NCBI GenBank assembly: GCA_025963735.1
Contig: JAOQAF010000203.1
Coordinates: 1-56,594, forward strand
From: Bacteroidota bacterium
Lineage (GTDB): Bacteria; Bacteroidota; Bacteroidia; B-17B0; Aurantibacillaceae
Length of the DNA: 56,594 nucleotides
Reading direction: 5' to 3'
Notes under the pieces: model-generated
Told to the model about the DNA's origin: nothing
The model's input: only the letters and a program-made list of their open reading frames with translations
Databases searched by the model: none
Part shown: positions 8,250-17,382 of the stretch, piece by piece
Position numbering within the stretch: position 1 is the stretch's first letter
How the letters are laid out: each line of letters begins with the position of its first letter
Program-made: the position numbers and the translations under genes

Positions 8250-9230
8250 TCAGGGTAATATCGGTGCTTTAATTCCTTCTCCAAATTTCAGATCTTTATT
8301 TTCAAAAACCTTTATTTCATCAAACAACTTTTCCTTTAAAAAATTAGTTAATGTGGTTAGTCCGCCTTCCACAATCACACTTTGAATGTTTAGCGAATAT
8401 AGCTTGGATACGATCTGCTGCAAAACATTACCGGAAAAATCAATAAGAATATACCGGATATTTTCTTTTATTTGTTCCGTTTTACCATTAAACACCAGCG
8501 TTACTGCCTCGTCAGAAAAAATATTAAATGTTTCAGGCACCTCTAATTTTCTATCAATAAAAATACGAATAGGATTTTTACCCTCCGCAAACCGGGTTGT
8601 TAAATGCGGATTATCATGAAGCACGGTGTTCTTCCCTACCATAATAGCTGTTTCCTCGGCCCTCATTTGATGAACCAATTGCTGCTGCTGTGGTGTTCCA
8701 ATTATATTATCTTTCCTGTCTTTAGGTACAGGTAATCTGCTAATAAAACCATCCGCGGTTTGGGTCCATTTTAAAATAATATAAGGACGTTTTTTTTTAT
8801 GAAAGGTGAAGAAGCGTTTGTTCAGAATATTTCCTTGATCTTCCAGAATACCCGTTATCACTTCAATTCCAGCTGCCAATAATTTTTCTTTTCCCTTCCC
8901 GGCCACCAAAGGATTTGGATCGTTGTTACAAATCACAACTTTTTTAATCCCTGTTTTAATAATAAGATCGGCGCAGGGAGGCGTTTTACCAAAATGCGAA
9001 CAGGGCTCAAGGGTAACATACAATGTGCATTTAGAAGGATCAGCTTCAGCACTTAAATTCTTTAGGGCATTAACTTCAGCGTGAGGGCCACCATAAATTT
9101 CATGATAACCCTCTGCTGCAATTTGTTGATCACAAACAATAACACAACCTACCATCGGATTTGGAGTCACAAGTGGCCAGCCTTTAGCCGCAAGGTTAAG
9201 CGCATGTTGCATATAAAATTCATGATCCAT
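8250..9230 (-). CDS. ribD: Bifunctional riboflavin biosynthesis deaminase/reductase RibD
   Basis: This protein of about 326 residues catalyses two early riboflavin steps: deamination of the diaminohydroxy-phosphoribosylamino-pyrimidine, then NADPH-dependent ribose side-chain reduction. The N-terminal CMP/dCMP-deaminase fold has H50-A-E52 and the zinc ligands C77 and C86 in 'EPCSHFGKTPPC'. The C-terminal RibD_C reductase begins near residue 145 with 'RPYIILKWTQTADGFI' and has 'GKNTVLHDNPHLTTR' and 'VEGGLTTLTNFL'. I chose the ATG at 9230; the codon before it is an in-frame TTG. No other rib genes are adjacent. Confidence 0.95.
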   Translation of the reverse strand: MDHEFYMQHALNLAAKGWPLVTPNPMVGCVIVCDQQIAAEGYHEIYGGPHAEVNALKNLSAEADPSKCTLYVTLEPCSHFGKTPPCADLIIKTGIKKVVICNNDPNPLVAGKGKEKLLAAGIEVITGILEDQGNILNKRFFTFHKKKRPYIILKWTQTADGFISRLPVPKDRKDNIIGTPQQQQLVHQMRAEETAIMVGKNTVLHDNPHLTTRFAEGKNPIRIFIDRKLEVPETFNIFSDEAVTLVFNGKTEQIKENIRYILIDFSGNVLQQIVSKLYSLNIQSVIVEGGLTTLTNFLKEKLFDEIKVFENKDLKFGEGIKAPILP

Positions 9231-9357
9231 CAAGAAACTAAATTAACAAACAATTTCCGTATTACAGAAATACTTTTGAAACCCCCAAAGCATAAACACA
9301 CAACTGTTCGCTCAATAATTTTAGTGAGATATACAGTTAAAAACCGGTATAATTTTA

Positions 9358-9365
9358 TAACTTTG
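9358..9365 (+). promoter_or_regulatory. Probable ffh promoter -7 element TAACTTTG
   Basis: TAACTTTG lies 20 bp before the ffh ATG and matches TAnnTTTG. The -33 region is weak (TTA rather than TTG about 19 bp upstream). The short leader this implies is usual in this phylum. Confidence 0.6.
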
Positions 9366-9385
9366 TATCTCTAAAAATTGTAACC

Positions 9386-10732
9386 ATGTTTGATAATTTA
9401 CAGGATAAACTCGACCGCGCGTTAAAGAATTTAAAAGGCCAGGGAAAGATCACCGAGATTAACGTTGCCGAAACCTTAAAGGAGGTTAGGAAGGCCTTAC
9501 TTGATGCCGACGTTAACTACAAAGTGGCGAAAACTTTTACTGATACTGTGAAGGAAAAAGCATTCGGACAAAATGTATTAACCTCAGTATCTCCGGGCCA
9601 GTTACTTGTAAAAATTACGCATGACGAACTTGCCCAGTTAATGGGGGGTACAAAAGAAGATATTTATCTTGGAGGAAATCCAACCATTATTTTAATGAGT
9701 GGTTTGCAGGGTTCGGGTAAAACAACATTTACCGGCAAACTCGCCAATTATTTAAAAACTAAAAAAGGAAAAAATCCTTTGATGGTTGCCTGCGACGTTT
9801 ACCGTCCTGCGGCTACTGACCAGTTGCATGTTTTAGGTGAGCAGATTGGTGTTGAAGTATTTAGTAACAAAGAAGAAAAAAATCCTATAAAAATTGCCGA
9901 AGCTGCCATTAAACAGGCAAAAGAAAACGGCAATAGCGTTGTACTGATTGATACTGCGGGTCGTTTGGCTATAGATGAGCCAATGATGAAGGAGATCGCT
10001 GATTTGAAAGCTGCGGTAAAACCAAACGAGGTTCTTTTTGTGGTGGATAGTATGACCGGTCAGGATGCGGTAAACACTGCTAAAACTTTTAACGACCGTT
10101 TAAATTTCGATGGAGTTATCTTAACCAAATTAGATGGAGATACCCGTGGGGGTGCAGCGCTTTCTATTAAGAGCGTTGTAAATAAACCGATAAAGTTTAT
10201 TGGTACCGGCGAAAAAATGGAAGCCCTGGATGTGTTCTATCCTGAACGGATGGCAGACAGGATCTTAGGCATGGGTGACGTTGTAACACTTGTTGAACGT
10301 GCGCAGGAACAATTTAACGAAGAAGAAGCGAGAAAATTAAGCAAGAAAATTGCCAACAATAAATTTGATTTCAATGACTTTTTAAGTCAGCTTCAGCAGA
10401 TCAAAAAAATGGGAAATGTAAAAGATCTGGTGGGAATGATACCTGGAATTGGCAAAGCGGTAAAGGACATGGATATTGATGATAACGCGTTTAAAGGAAT
10501 AGAAGCTATTATTTTTAGTATGACGGCTGAAGAACGCAGCAAGCCGGAGTTAATTAATGGTTCACGCAGGCAGCGTATAGCGAAAGGCAGCGGACAAGGC
10601 GTTCAGGAAGTAAATAAACTTTTAAAGCAGTTTGAAGATACACGCAAAATGATGCGCATGATGAACGATAAGAATGCGATGGCCAAATTAATGCGAAGTA
10701 TGCCTAAGGGTATGATGGGCGGGCCGAAGTAA
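9386..10732 (+). CDS. ffh: Signal recognition particle protein Ffh (SRP54)
   Basis: This 448-residue protein binds signal peptides and 4.5S RNA and forms the SRP with FtsY as its membrane receptor. The N domain spans ~1-95. The G domain has GLQGSGKTT (106-114), DVYRPAATDQL, DTAGR, and TKLDGDTRGGAALS. The Met-rich M domain (~320-448) ends 'MMRMMNDKNAMAKLMRSMPKGMMGGPK'. The length is normal. The ATG is well placed behind a TAACTTTG box. folD follows 84 bp downstream on the same strand. The 4.5S RNA gene was not found in the window. Confidence 0.97.
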   Translation: MFDNLQDKLDRALKNLKGQGKITEINVAETLKEVRKALLDADVNYKVAKTFTDTVKEKAFGQNVLTSVSPGQLLVKITHDELAQLMGGTKEDIYLGGNPTIILMSGLQGSGKTTFTGKLANYLKTKKGKNPLMVACDVYRPAATDQLHVLGEQIGVEVFSNKEEKNPIKIAEAAIKQAKENGNSVVLIDTAGRLAIDEPMMKEIADLKAAVKPNEVLFVVDSMTGQDAVNTAKTFNDRLNFDGVILTKLDGDTRGGAALSIKSVVNKPIKFIGTGEKMEALDVFYPERMADRILGMGDVVTLVERAQEQFNEEEARKLSKKIANNKFDFNDFLSQLQQIKKMGNVKDLVGMIPGIGKAVKDMDIDDNAFKGIEAIIFSMTAEERSKPELINGSRRQRIAKGSGQGVQEVNKLLKQFEDTRKMMRMMNDKNAMAKLMRSMPKGMMGGPK

Positions 10733-10816
10733 GCTTTAAGCCGCAGATGGCGCAGATTACACAGATCTGCTACTCTCCGGCGTTTTTAATCTGAGAAATC
10801 AGTGTAATTAGTGGCT

Positions 10817-11698
10817 ATGAATTTAATCGACGGAAAAAAAATATCTCTTCAACTGCAGGATGAAATTGCAAAAGAAGTAAAACAACTGATAAGCGAAGGA
10901 AAAAAACAGCCTCACCTGGCTGCGGTATTGGTTGGCAGTGACGGAGGCAGCGAAACCTATGTAGCGGCTAAAATAAAAGCCTGTGAACGTGTAGGTTTCA
11001 AATCTACTTTTGTGCGACACCCCGAACATGTAACCGAAGAAAAATTACTACTAACGGTTCACGAATTAAACGCCGACCCGGATGTGGATGGTTTTATCGT
11101 CCAACTGCCCCTACCCCGTCATATCAATGAACATAAAATTCTTGAAGCTGTATTACCAAGCAAAGATGTGGATGGGTTCCATCCAATCAATGTGGGAAGA
11201 ATGGTTTTAAATCTTCCCTGTTATGTAAGCGCAACGCCTTACGGAATTGTTCACCTATTACGTAAATATGAAATTGAAACCAGCGGTAAGCACTGCGTAG
11301 TTGTTGGCCGGAGCCATATCGTTGGTTCGCCCATGAGTATTTTAATGGCAAAAAATACGGCTCTCGGAAATTGCACCGTTACACTGTGTCACAGTAAAAC
11401 TGAAAACCTTAAATCGTATACAAAAACCGCTGACATTTTAATTTGCGCGCTTGGAAGTCCTGATTTTATAACCGCGGATATGGTTAAAGAAGGCGCCGTT
11501 GTAATTGATGTTGGCACCACCCGTGTTGCTAGTCTTGATTCAAAAACAGGCTTTAAATTGAAAGGAGATGTTAAATTTGACGAGGTCTCTCAGAAATGCA
11601 GTTTCATTACTCCTGTTCCGGGAGGTGTAGGGCCTATGACCATTGCGAGCTTATTAAAGAATACGCTGCTTGCAGCAAAAAAAGAAATTTATAAATAG
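10817..11698 (+). CDS. folD: Bifunctional methylenetetrahydrofolate dehydrogenase/cyclohydrolase FolD
   Basis: This protein of about 293 residues interconverts methylene-, methenyl- and formyl-tetrahydrofolate using NADP. The catalytic region shows '[17 protein letters not shown]' (Tyr and Lys of the active site), '[13 protein letters not shown]' and '[15 protein letters not shown]'. The Rossmann part has '[18 protein letters not shown]', and near the end '[18 protein letters not shown]'. The usual 'PCTPxG' motif reads 'SATPYG'; the Cys is replaced. I prefer the ATG at 10817 ([10 protein letters not shown]...) over the GTG two codons earlier. It is downstream of ffh and may be cotranscribed. 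Non-coding repeats begin right after the stop. Confidence 0.95.
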   Translation: MNLIDGKKISLQLQDEIAKEVKQLISEGKKQPHLAAVLVGSDGGSETYVAAKIKACERVGFKSTFVRHPEHVTEEKLLLTVHELNADPDVDGFIVQLPLPRHINEHKILEAVLPSKDVDGFHPINVGRMVLNLPCYVSATPYGIVHLLRKYEIETSGKHCVVVGRSHIVGSPMSILMAKNTALGNCTVTLCHSKTENLKSYTKTADILICALGSPDFITADMVKEGAVVIDVGTTRVASLDSKTGFKLKGDVKFDEVSQKCSFITPVPGGVGPMTIASLLKNTLLAAKKEIYK

Positions 11699-11709
11699 AA
11701 TTTTATCAT

Positions 11710-12076
11710 GCGGAGTTTATGGCGAATCGTAAATCAAATTGCTTCGCTGTCGCTCGCAAAGACGACTCAGAGTATCAGTGGGGTTGGAATATTGAAGTGG
11801 CTTTGAGAGACTCCGCCACTAACTTACCCCGTCACTCTGAGCGTAGTTGAAGAGTGAGTGCAGTCGAAGGGTCAAACGTTATTCTATTGGCCGCGATCGT
11901 AATCAGATTACTTCGTTGTCGCTCGCAAAGTTGATTGAGAGTAGCAGTGAGGTGTATATTGAAGTGGCTTTGAGAGACTCCGCCACCAACTCAACCCGTC
12001 ACTCTGAGCGTAGTCGAAGAGTGAGCGTAGTCGAAGAGTGATCGTAGTCGAAGAGTGATCGTAGTCGAAGAGTGAA
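11710..12076. repeat. Two ~175-bp intergenic repeat copies ending in a 17-bp microrepeat
   Basis: This gene-free stretch between folD and the DUF3999 gene holds two diverged direct copies (about 11710-11875 and 11885-12020). Each contains ATTGCTTCGCTGTCGCTCGCA or a variant, then 'GAAGTGGCTTTGAGAGACTC', then 'CGTCACTCTGAGCGTAGT.GA'. The second copy ends in four tandem 17-bp units, CGTAGTCGAAGAGTGAT, starting at 12009, 12026, 12043 and 12060. The same word families recur in the 25.6-26.75 kb array, so this looks like a dispersed intergenic repeat family. No coding potential is credible here. Confidence 0.8.
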
Positions 12077-12080
12077 CCAC

Positions 12081-13319
12081 TTAATCTTCTTTCTTCATGT
12101 CTTTTAAGATCCTTATCGAAAAAAGAAATAAAAAGAAAGACGCCAGGGCAATACATACCCACATGAACCAGGGCTCCTGCCACATTTTTTTATCTGTGGA
12201 ACCAATAATTTGTGCTTCCGCTATATGAATTGGGTGCAGTTCACTCACTTCAAGTGTTGGAACAAATTGTGAGATCTTATTTTTAAAATGAGCAATATCG
12301 TAATTTGGAACATTCAGTTTTTTATCCCCCGCAAAAAGAGTATAGCTTTCCTTAGCGTTAAAATCAGCTACCAGGTAAGTTTGTAATTGCCTGAATTCCA
12401 CAGTTTCAAATTGAAGTGGTGGGTTATCGGCATTACTTATTTCAATCTCAAATTCTTTTTCCCTGAACCCGCTCAAATCAAAACTATTGTTGGTATTAGA
12501 ATTCAATTCAAATTCAAAAACAATTTCCCTGTAACGTTTCTCAACACGCTTAACAGTTTTAGTCCGGTTAACACAGATCCGGGCCTGGCGTTTAAAATAA
12601 TTAGGCGCTTTTATTTTAAAATTAATATTATCTATGATTGTGTTGTTTTTGAAAACATACACCAACGTACTGGTTTTTTCTGGTTTATTTACTTTGATTT
12701 TTTCCGTTAATGGTTTTAGCTCATTTAATCTACCGGCACTAATGGCTCCTTCAAAATAACCAACTTTTAAAATATTTAATGGAAGTGTATGCAAATCATT
12801 TATGACTATTTTAATATATTTATAATTAACCAGCGGAAACGACATGGTGCGATAAGCGTTTACCGATTGTTCATCAAAAAGATTGTACATTAATATATGA
12901 TCGCTCACTGAAAACCATTGTTTTTTATCATCGCTGCCCACTACATCGCACAACTTAACGGCATCGGAGTTTGCGGTGCACAACACAATATTCTGCATTG
13001 CTTTTTTATCAGGATTTAAAACGATGAAACTTGTAAAACGCCCCTTACCAATTTCTTTATCGCTGATGGTATATTCTTTAAAATCAGAAGAAGGATAATT
13101 GAATGATTCATTCACCGTAAAATAAGGAACTTCATTGTGATCTTTATCATAGATCCTTACATCGTTAAAAGACGTTGAAGCTTCATTTTTAAGATCCGGG
13201 GGCACTGCCAGGGCTTGCAGGCCGCTATTCTTAGCCGAGATTGACAAACTGTGCGTAAAGTTCTGCGCAGTTCCAAAAAAACAAACAAACAGCAATAATT
13301 TAATCAGTACTTTTTTCAT
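12081..13319 (-). CDS. DUF3999-type exported protein with C-terminal membrane anchor
   Basis: This 412-residue protein has a signal peptide (MKKVLIKLLLFVCFFGTAQ), a long beta-rich periplasmic region, one C-terminal transmembrane helix (~385-405, 'WFMWVCIALASFFLFLFSI') and a short basic-acidic tail. 'LQALAVPPDLKNEASTSFNDVRIYDKDHNEVPYFT' near residues 33-68 is typical of DUF3999 proteins. The gene starts 3 bp after the DUF2339 gene stop, and DUF2339/DUF3999 pairs recur in bacteria, so the two probably act together in the envelope. The biochemical role is unknown. Confidence 0.75.
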   Translation of the reverse strand: MKKVLIKLLLFVCFFGTAQNFTHSLSISAKNSGLQALAVPPDLKNEASTSFNDVRIYDKDHNEVPYFTVNESFNYPSSDFKEYTISDKEIGKGRFTSFIVLNPDKKAMQNIVLCTANSDAVKLCDVVGSDDKKQWFSVSDHILMYNLFDEQSVNAYRTMSFPLVNYKYIKIVINDLHTLPLNILKVGYFEGAISAGRLNELKPLTEKIKVNKPEKTSTLVYVFKNNTIIDNINFKIKAPNYFKRQARICVNRTKTVKRVEKRYREIVFEFELNSNTNNSFDLSGFREKEFEIEISNADNPPLQFETVEFRQLQTYLVADFNAKESYTLFAGDKKLNVPNYDIAHFKNKISQFVPTLEVSELHPIHIAEAQIIGSTDKKMWQEPWFMWVCIALASFFLFLFSIRILKDMKKED

Positions 13320-13322
13320 CAG

Positions 13323-15800
13323 TTAGGGTTTAAGATCAATGTTTTCATTAGAGGGCGTTTCTTCGCTTAAAATGAGCGCCTTAATTTTTTGATACATGAA
13401 TGACATTATTAATAAAACAACACCTAAAATTATAAACGCGATTATTTTGCCGGCCTCACTTACATCATTAATATCGTATGTAAATAGTTTAACAAGCGTT
13501 ACAGCAAGTAACACAAGGCTAATAATCCGCAATTGCTTTAACTGGTATTTAATTCCTAAACTTAAAAATGCAAATGCAATACTTCCCCATAAAATTGGTA
13601 AAGCTACTTTAATTACCTGGGTATGTATATAAGTATACACATTATCCACTACTTCATATTCATCTGTTCTGGTAAAAGAATTTAATTTTATAGTTAAGAC
13701 ATCAAGAATGACCTCATTACTTAAAATATAAATGGTTAACAAACCCACAATCCATATTAAAACCGATTTTGATGCAGAAACAAAGTTTGAATACTTAATG
13801 GCTTTTTTTCCAATAAATAGTGCTTGAACTGCAATGCCTAACAGTGCTATAAAGTGCACGAGGTATCCTAAATAACACTGATGTTCGGCCCTGCACCTCT
13901 CCTGTAATTCATGATAAGGCGCAATTGAAAATACAAACATGTAATAAATAAGATTTATTGACAATAACACAAATGATACCAAATTATTTGCCGGAGTATA
14001 CCTGTTTAATAATAAAATTCCAAGCAACGAAGTAAATGTAATGTGGTAGAATGCAGAAATGCTTACTACTGAATCAGAAGAATAAAGATAATAAGTGCTT
14101 TGCTGATGAATCTCCAGAAAACCTGTAAGATACAGGATAAAAATTCCCGCAATCTTTAGAACGCTTGCATATACTTTTGGATTAATCCCTGAAAAAATTA
14201 AACCATCCTTTTTTTCTTTAATTAAAAAATAAGCACCTGCAAAAAGAAAAACAGCACTGGCTATTCCGGTAATAAATCCTTTATTCCACACAGGGTTTAA
14301 ACCTTCAGGATTGTATCCATAAACATTCCCGTAATCCATTAATAAACTAAAAAACATCAAAAAAGCTACCACAACAGAGGCGAACTTAAACGCTTTTAAT
14401 TGCGAGCGTTGTGATAACCAGATCAGCAACACCACCTCGGCACCCCAGAATAGTGTAATGTAATTTCCGGTTAACTGTACCGGCGCGGCAAGCGTTGCAA
14501 GCGTCAGGGTCATGCCTATCAACAGGTAAACCAGTTTTTTATCCGCTTTAAAAAATTTATATAAAATAACCCCTAACATAAAATTAAACAGTGCCATTAC
14601 AATGGTATAAACACCTTTAAATTCAGGATGCCATTCTTTTAAAACCAGCATTCCGGAAGCGTAAAAAACAAAGGTGTTACTTATAAGAATAATCAACTCA
14701 ATATAACTGAAAGGTTTTTTTGATTTAATATTATTGATTACGTTCATAAGAACAAAAACCAAATAAAATATTAATCCGAAAACAAAAGCCCCGGCATAAG
14801 GCGCAAAGCTTTCGTGAATAACCTTTGTACCTAACCACGCTGAATACAGAATAACAGTAAAAGCATAGGAAAGAATATTTATAAGGTTCCATTTTTTAAT
14901 GTACGCCAATACAAGCATGCCGGCATCTAAAATCAGGATGTAGGTAAACAAAACCTGGTAATTACCCTGACCAGTGCTCAGCATAAAAGGTACCGCGAAA
15001 CCTCCGGTAAGTGACAGTGCGGCAAGTTCCATTCTGTTGTAAGCAACCGAAATAAAAACACTAAAACCTGTTATAACAAACATGATGGCGAAGGCAACGG
15101 TTTGAGAAAACAGATGGTACTGATGAAAGCCGATGGCAATGGTAAAATAATAAATAGCAATGGCCCCGGCTACAAGCACAGAACTAAAAGGCTTGAATTT
15201 TAACCGTAATTTATGAGCGAAACCCATTATAATACTTCCACAAAGTACGCCTATTCCTACGCGCGCGGTCTCGTTAATCCAATTTTGATCAATTGCATAC
15301 TTCACAAAAAAAGCGATGCCCAAAACCAAAATTGTTATGGCAATTTTACTTAAAAGATTTTCACCGATAAATTTCTCAAGATCCGGATTACGGTCTTTAA
15401 ACCTGGCCCAGAAAGAAGGTTGTGGGATAAGAATGGGCGGCGGGTTTAAATGCTTTTCTGTTTTTTCTATCACAGGATTCTTGTCCGGTTCCTTTGTAAT
15501 CTCTTCCTTAACATTAATAATTTCAGGTGGAACTACCTCTTTATTTTTTTCAACTGTTATCTCTTCTTCCTTAATAACAGGCGGTGTTATTTCTTTTTCA
15601 GCAGGTATTATTTTTTCCGGTGTTACAGTGGAAGTAATGTTCTCCGGGGCAGCTGTTTTAAGTTCAGCGTCCTTTATAACCTTTACAAGTTCTCGTTGCA
15701 AATGATTGATATGATCGTGAAGTTTTTTAAACTTTGAACGGTAAGTGGAATGAAAAATGATTACCAGGGCAATCAAAACAAAAAGCAAAAATATTTCCAT
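13323..15800 (-). CDS. DUF2339 polytopic membrane protein
   Basis: This 825-residue protein has an N-terminal membrane helix (1-17), then a short coiled segment and a Pro/Glu/Lys-rich linker (~45-120). Next comes 'FWARFKDRNPDLEKFIGENLLSKIAITILVLGIAFFVKYAID', the conserved DUF2339 entry ('ENLLxKIGixiLllGvaFflKYAid'). About 22-25 further hydrophobic helices follow to the end. It is the upstream member of a two-gene operon with the DUF3999 protein. It is an inner-membrane protein of unknown function. The multi-helix body without transporter signatures is characteristic of the family. Confidence 0.85.
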   Translation of the reverse strand: MEIFLLFVLIALVIIFHSTYRSKFKKLHDHINHLQRELVKVIKDAELKTAAPENITSTVTPEKIIPAEKEITPPVIKEEEITVEKNKEVVPPEIINVKEEITKEPDKNPVIEKTEKHLNPPPILIPQPSFWARFKDRNPDLEKFIGENLLSKIAITILVLGIAFFVKYAIDQNWINETARVGIGVLCGSIIMGFAHKLRLKFKPFSSVLVAGAIAIYYFTIAIGFHQYHLFSQTVAFAIMFVITGFSVFISVAYNRMELAALSLTGGFAVPFMLSTGQGNYQVLFTYILILDAGMLVLAYIKKWNLINILSYAFTVILYSAWLGTKVIHESFAPYAGAFVFGLIFYLVFVLMNVINNIKSKKPFSYIELIILISNTFVFYASGMLVLKEWHPEFKGVYTIVMALFNFMLGVILYKFFKADKKLVYLLIGMTLTLATLAAPVQLTGNYITLFWGAEVVLLIWLSQRSQLKAFKFASVVVAFLMFFSLLMDYGNVYGYNPEGLNPVWNKGFITGIASAVFLFAGAYFLIKEKKDGLIFSGINPKVYASVLKIAGIFILYLTGFLEIHQQSTYYLYSSDSVVSISAFYHITFTSLLGILLLNRYTPANNLVSFVLLSINLIYYMFVFSIAPYHELQERCRAEHQCYLGYLVHFIALLGIAVQALFIGKKAIKYSNFVSASKSVLIWIVGLLTIYILSNEVILDVLTIKLNSFTRTDEYEVVDNVYTYIHTQVIKVALPILWGSIAFAFLSLGIKYQLKQLRIISLVLLAVTLVKLFTYDINDVSEAGKIIAFIILGVVLLIMSFMYQKIKALILSEETPSNENIDLKP

Positions 15801-15960
15801 GGGGATTTTGTATTTAAATATACAAATTAATGAAGAATGAGAAATGAATGTTTATACAGTAGATTTTTTACTAAAAATCAACAGATATAATAAATTTTAT
15901 TTGATATCAATCCCCAATTTAAATTCAAATCTTCCATAACATAATCTTACCTTTATTTAG

Positions 15961-17193
15961 ATTTTATTAAAAGAAAATATTTCAATTTCCCTCGATTCAA
16001 TCCGGGCGAACAGGCTTAGGGCCGTTATTACCATGCTTATTATCAGTATTGGCATTATGGCGCTGGTAGGTATTCTATCAGCCATTGACGCCATTAAAAA
16101 TGGCATTAATAATAATTTTACAAGCATGGGGGCTAATACGTTTACGATCAGAAACGCAGAGGTAAATATTAAGGTGGGACGAAAAGGTAAAAAAGCCAGG
16201 GCTTATGAACCTATAACTTATCAGGAAGCGCTGCGATTTAAAAAAGAATTCACTTTTCCCGTTATCACTTCAGTTTCAACTCTCGCAAGTTTTAATGCGC
16301 GAATTAAATACAACAATAAAAAAACAAATCCCAATATTCAGGTCTTTGGCAGTGATGAAAATTATATTTTAACTGCAGGGTATGAATTAGATAATGGAAG
16401 AAACTTTAACTCCAATGAAATTACCAGCGGTGCCAACATGGTTATTCTTGGAAAAGAAATTGCCACCAGTTTATTTTCTGAAACAGACCCCATTGATAAA
16501 TTTATAAAAATCGGAGCCTCGCGATACAAAGTTATAGGGGTTTTAAAAACCAAAGGTAACGGCGCCGGTTTTGGAGGCGATAAATTATGTATCATTCCTC
16601 TCACAAACGCAAGACAATACTTCGGAAAACCTGATATGAGTTTTACAATTAATGTTTTATCGCGCAACAGTCAGCTCTTAAATATTATTTTAAATGAAGC
16701 CAAAGGTGCTTTCCGGAAAATCAGAAAGATTCCTTTAGGAGGCACTGAAGATTTTGATGTTGTTAAATCAGATAATCTGGCCATGTTGCTGATAGGCAAT
16801 CTCAAAAAGGTAACTGTGGGTGCCACCATAATTGGGTTAATTACTTTACTGGGCGCGGCAATCGGTCTCATGAACATTATGCTTGTAAGCGTTACGGAAC
16901 GAACCCGCGAAATAGGCATACGTAAAGCAATGGGAGCAACACAAAAAGCAATTAAAAATCAATTTTTGATTGAAAGCGTTGTCATCTGTGTTATGGGTGG
17001 GCTTTTCGGAATTTTTTTGGGAATTGTAATAGGTAATATAATAAGTTTTGCCCTAAATACCGGTTTTTTCGTTCCCTGGTTCTGGATCATTACAGGAGTT
17101 ATTATTTGTATTGTTGTAGGATTACTGAGCGGTTATATTCCGGCTAAGCGCGCATCCCAGCTCGATCCCATAGAAAGTTTAAGATTTGAATAA
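15961..17193 (+). CDS. ABC transporter permease, MacB/FtsX type, with non-ATG start
   Basis: This is a permease of the MacB family, with a MacB_PCD periplasmic core between TM1 and TM2 and a C-terminal FtsX domain with three helices. 'NIMLVSVTERTREIGIRKAMGAT' is the conserved cytoplasmic coupling region, and 'GYIPAKRASQLDPIESLRFE' is the typical C-terminus. The first ATG (16033) would begin inside TM1 and remove the conserved cytoplasmic N-terminus. The frame stays open back to a TAG at 15958 and encodes 'LLKENISISLDSIRANRLRA' in front, which matches the family. The likely start is therefore ATT at 15961 (ATTTTATTAAAAGAA) or ATT at 15979, giving about 410 residues. No ATPase or membrane-fusion gene is adjacent. 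Confidence 0.82.
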   Translation: MLLKENISISLDSIRANRLRAVITMLIISIGIMALVGILSAIDAIKNGINNNFTSMGANTFTIRNAEVNIKVGRKGKKARAYEPITYQEALRFKKEFTFPVITSVSTLASFNARIKYNNKKTNPNIQVFGSDENYILTAGYELDNGRNFNSNEITSGANMVILGKEIATSLFSETDPIDKFIKIGASRYKVIGVLKTKGNGAGFGGDKLCIIPLTNARQYFGKPDMSFTINVLSRNSQLLNIILNEAKGAFRKIRKIPLGGTEDFDVVKSDNLAMLLIGNLKKVTVGATIIGLITLLGAAIGLMNIMLVSVTERTREIGIRKAMGATQKAIKNQFLIESVVICVMGGLFGIFLGIVIGNIISFALNTGFFVPWFWIITGVIICIVVGLLSGYIPAKRASQLDPIESLRFE

Positions 17194-17382
17194 CCGGTTT
17201 TACTTTTTAAAACAAACCATTATTACATCCTTATAATATACAAGGATGACAACAATTAAAAAATCATCTTAATTCTTAATTAATTTTTACGGTTTCTGAA
17301 TTTAATAATAAATTTACAGAATGTACAAATGACAAAGGACCGGTGGTTCTTCGTTTAAAGAATATAACCAAGATTTTAACTC

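Noticed and set aside
10741..10810. Possible small RNA between ffh and folD
   Set aside because: The 84-bp gap contains CCGCAGATGGCGCAGATTAC-like words common in Bacteroidota intergenic DNA, with no stable hairpin plus T-run. It does not resemble 4.5S RNA.
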